The notes under the pieces: model-generated
What the model was told of the DNA's origin: nothing
What the model saw: the letters and a program-made list of their open reading frames with translations, nothing else
The model's database searches: none
Made by a program: the position numbers and the translations under genes
Shown here: piece after piece, positions 12,907-14,719 of the stretch
Layout: each line of letters starts with the position of its first letter
Numbering within the stretch: position 1 is the stretch's first letter
Source of the DNA: DATDCV01 sp036524155
Lineage (GTDB): Bacteria; Verrucomicrobiota; Verrucomicrobiia; Limisphaerales; UBA8199
Direction of reading: 5' to 3'
NCBI GenBank assembly: GCA_036524155.1
Contig: DATDCV010000517.1
Location: 1-14,719, forward strand
DNA length: 14,719 nt

Positions 12907-14719
12907 ATGAAAAACAAAGCAGGCAACAGAGAAAGCAAATCGCGGGAATCGACCCAATTCAGCCGGCGCCAGATGCTCAAGACGCTGGGCTTGTGCGGAG
13001 GGGCGGCCATCGTCGGGCCGGGACTCCTTCACGGCCCCAGGGCAGTGGCCGGGCTCCTGCCGCCGAACACCGGGATTGGTGTGGGGGGGGAGCCTTTCCC
13101 AACGAGTCCACTGATCCTCAATCCCTTCACGGACGAGCTTCCGATCCCGAAGGCGCTCGCCCCGTCGGACCCGACGCAATGGAAGAACCGGTACGGCAGT
13201 TCCTGCCCTCCGGGGCCAGGCCCGGGCCAACAGTGCTCGGACGGGTACGGAACGCATCAGATCTGGCCGTCGAGCCTGCTGTACAACCGGGCGCCGATGC
13301 CGGACCCCATCTGTTACAAGATCGACCTGTGCGTGGACGAGCATAAATTCACCGAACAACTCGTGCAGCCCATCGACGTCAACGGCAACCTGACGCTCGC
13401 CCCGAGTCAAAACCTCATCGGGCCGCTGTCGCTGCCCGGCAGCTCGATCTACGGCTTCGGCAAACACCCGAACAGCACGTTTCCAGGCCCCAGGATCAAT
13501 GCGGAGTATGGCAAACCCTGCCTGGTGCGATTCGAGAATTGGCTGGACTATGACAATGGGTATGGCCGCTCCGACTTTGGGGCTCCCGACTGCGCGTTCC
13601 TGACTCATTTGCACAACGCCCACACGGCTCCCGAGAGCGACGGGAATCCGCATTTCCGGCCGACAGCCTACGATCCATCGCAATGGTGTGATAACCTTTA
13701 CCTCAACTGGCCGGCGGGGGGCGACGACAAGGAGAAACAGTCATTCTTCTGGTTTCACGACCACCGCATGGACCATACCGGCGCGAATGTGTATAAGGGG
13801 ATGGTGGGTCTTTACCCGATCTATGACCCTGAAAAAGACTCGGGAAATGAGACCAAGGGCTATCGCCTCCCGGGTGTGCGCACCAACAATTCGAACGGCT
13901 CCTTCGATGTGGACTATGACATCCCGATGGCCTTCTACGATTGCCGCCTGGATGACGGGGTAACACCGCACCAGGATTTCCATAACGGGCAAGGCGAGGT
14001 GCACCCGGAGTGGTGGGGGAAGACTTTTTTCCGCCACTATCCAAACCACGGGTTCGTGGGGGACGTCTTCACCGTCAACGGCGTGGCATACCCAACCCTC
14101 GAGGTAAAGCGGCGAAGGTATCGGCTTCGTTTCCTGGATGCGTCGATCGCGCGGCTCTACCGGCTGGTGCTGATGACTTCAAGCACGCCTCCGGTCGCCG
14201 CCAAGGACACCGGGCGTTCGGGCGTGAAACTTCAAGGGCAATACCAGCTTCCGGACGGGGAGCAATGCATGAAGTTCGTTCAGGTCGCGAGCGAGGGAGG
14301 ACTTTTGCCTTTCGCTATCCTGCGCGATTCAATCGAAATCTGGCCCGCCAAGCGCCGGGAGATGATCGTGGATTTCTCGAAGTACATGGACGGGTCTCCG
14401 ACAACGAAGGGGGATGTGATCTACCTGGTGAACGTGCTGCAGATGACGACCGGGCGCAAGCCGAACACCGGGCCCACGACGATCGATGACAGTGGAACCA
14501 CAGTCCCGGACCCCGACTTTGACCCGAATTTCCGGGTGCCCGTGCTGAAGATTGTCATCGGTGATGACGCCGTGGATAACAGTTTCGATCCGCTGGACTA
14601 CCCGACTGCGGGAAACGGACTAACGTCTTGCGCGCTCAAACTTGACCCGTTCACTCGCCTGCCGCTGCTCAAGATGCGGCCGACACCGAACCTGCCGAGG
14701 AGCTTCAGTGGGCTGGCCC
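12907..14719 (+). CDS. Tat-exported multicopper oxidase (CotA/phenoxazinone synthase-like), 3' end outside window
   Basis: At least 604 codons are open to the window edge with no stop. The N-terminus carries a twin-arginine signal, S19-R20-R21-Q22-M23-L24-K25, followed by a hydrophobic stretch, as expected for a cofactor enzyme exported folded. The first copper motif is H234-L-H236-N with ESDG following. The second is WFH284-D-H286-RMDHTGANVYKGMVG, matching the WYHDHAM...NVYAGLAG motif of CotA, bilirubin oxidase and phenoxazinone synthase. These would ligate type 2/3 coppers. The usual HLHG has Asn for Gly. A second cupredoxin domain follows (VFTVNGVAYPTLEV, then RYRLRFLDAS). The C-terminal HPxHxH and HCHxxxH motifs with the type 1 copper site would lie beyond 14719 and cannot be checked. 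Likely reaction: one-electron oxidation of phenols, aromatic amines or metal ions with reduction of O2 to water. It follows the di-heme peroxidase gene by 89 bp and is probably in its operon. Confidence 0.88.
   Translation, partial: MKNKAGNRESKSRESTQFSRRQMLKTLGLCGGAAIVGPGLLHGPRAVAGLLPPNTGIGVGGEPFPTSPLILNPFTDELPIPKALAPSDPTQWKNRYGSSCPPGPGPGQQCSDGYGTHQIWPSSLLYNRAPMPDPICYKIDLCVDEHKFTEQLVQPIDVNGNLTLAPSQNLIGPLSLPGSSIYGFGKHPNSTFPGPRINAEYGKPCLVRFENWLDYDNGYGRSDFGAPDCAFLTHLHNAHTAPESDGNPHFRPTAYDPSQWCDNLYLNWPAGGDDKEKQSFFWFHDHRMDHTGANVYKGMVGLYPIYDPEKDSGNETKGYRLPGVRTNNSNGSFDVDYDIPMAFYDCRLDDGVTPHQDFHNGQGEVHPEWWGKTFFRHYPNHGFVGDVFTVNGVAYPTLEVKRRRYRLRFLDASIARLYRLVLMTSSTPPVAAKDTGRSGVKLQGQYQLPDGEQCMKFVQVASEGGLLPFAILRDSIEIWPAKRREMIVDFSKYMDGSPTTKGDVIYLVNVLQMTTGRKPNTGPTTIDDSGTTVPDPDFDPNFRVPVLKIVIGDDAVDNSFDPLDYPTAGNGLTSCALKLDPFTRLPLLKMRPTPNLPRSFSGLA

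Noticed and set aside
12858..13346. 162-codon plus-strand frame overlapping the start of the multicopper oxidase
   Set aside because: It is out of frame with the oxidase, which has the Tat motif, copper sites and a strong ribosome site; the alternative product has no recognisable features.

Overview
The window looks like a GC-rich chromosomal segment of a Verrucomicrobia-type bacterium, probably from the Pedosphaera/Limisphaerales neighbourhood. This rests on recognised protein styles, not on a search: a secreted protein opening with an FTYQGHL module, a pseudopilin with the CINNQRN...MYTSDNNDALP pattern, a BspA-like repeat protein ending in the 'TNTLTGGSSYF...YPSRFYRIRSL' tail, and a Gfo/Idh/MocA-like C-terminal fragment. 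No rRNA, tRNA, transposase or CRISPR array is visible.

Layout. Positions 1-90 hold two tandem copies of a 45-bp hairpin-bearing repeat. Positions 251-2617 encode a secreted adhesin or fibre-like protein: signal peptide, N-terminal module, 24 consecutive ~17-residue YadA-head-like repeats, and a C-terminal domain resembling one found at the ends of phage tail-fibre proteins. Positions 2714-6130 form a tightly packed three-gene operon with overlapping ends: an RmlD-like SDR reductase, a DegT/DnrJ/EryC1/StrS PLP aminotransferase and an OPA-family (GlpT/UhpT-like) organophosphate antiporter. A 258-bp convergent intergenic region with a large hairpin separates it from a minus-strand protein with two complete GDPD domains (6389-7951) and, upstream of that, a minus-strand pseudopilin-like gene (8039-8806).

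Positions 8807-9068 are a divergent intergenic region with one plausible sigma70-like promoter, followed by a BspA-like leucine-rich-repeat secreted protein (9069-10007). The 3' end of a Gfo/Idh/MocA oxidoreductase gene survives as a fragment on the minus strand (10051-10311). A palindrome and a 32-codon upstream ORF with an ATGA overlap precede a 779-residue di-heme cytochrome c peroxidase/MauG-family protein (10478-12817). A Tat-exported multicopper oxidase begins at 12907 and runs off the right edge; its C-terminal copper sites are outside the window.

How the genes may work together. Two modules stand out. The first is the reductase/aminotransferase/OPA transporter operon, which suggests an amino-sugar or similar small molecule handled at the sugar-phosphate level. 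The adjacent GDPD protein could supply glycerol-3-phosphate, a typical OPA substrate, though the two are convergent and not co-transcribed. The second is the periplasmic redox pair of di-heme peroxidase and multicopper oxidase. Each family is known; the combinations are what deserve attention.
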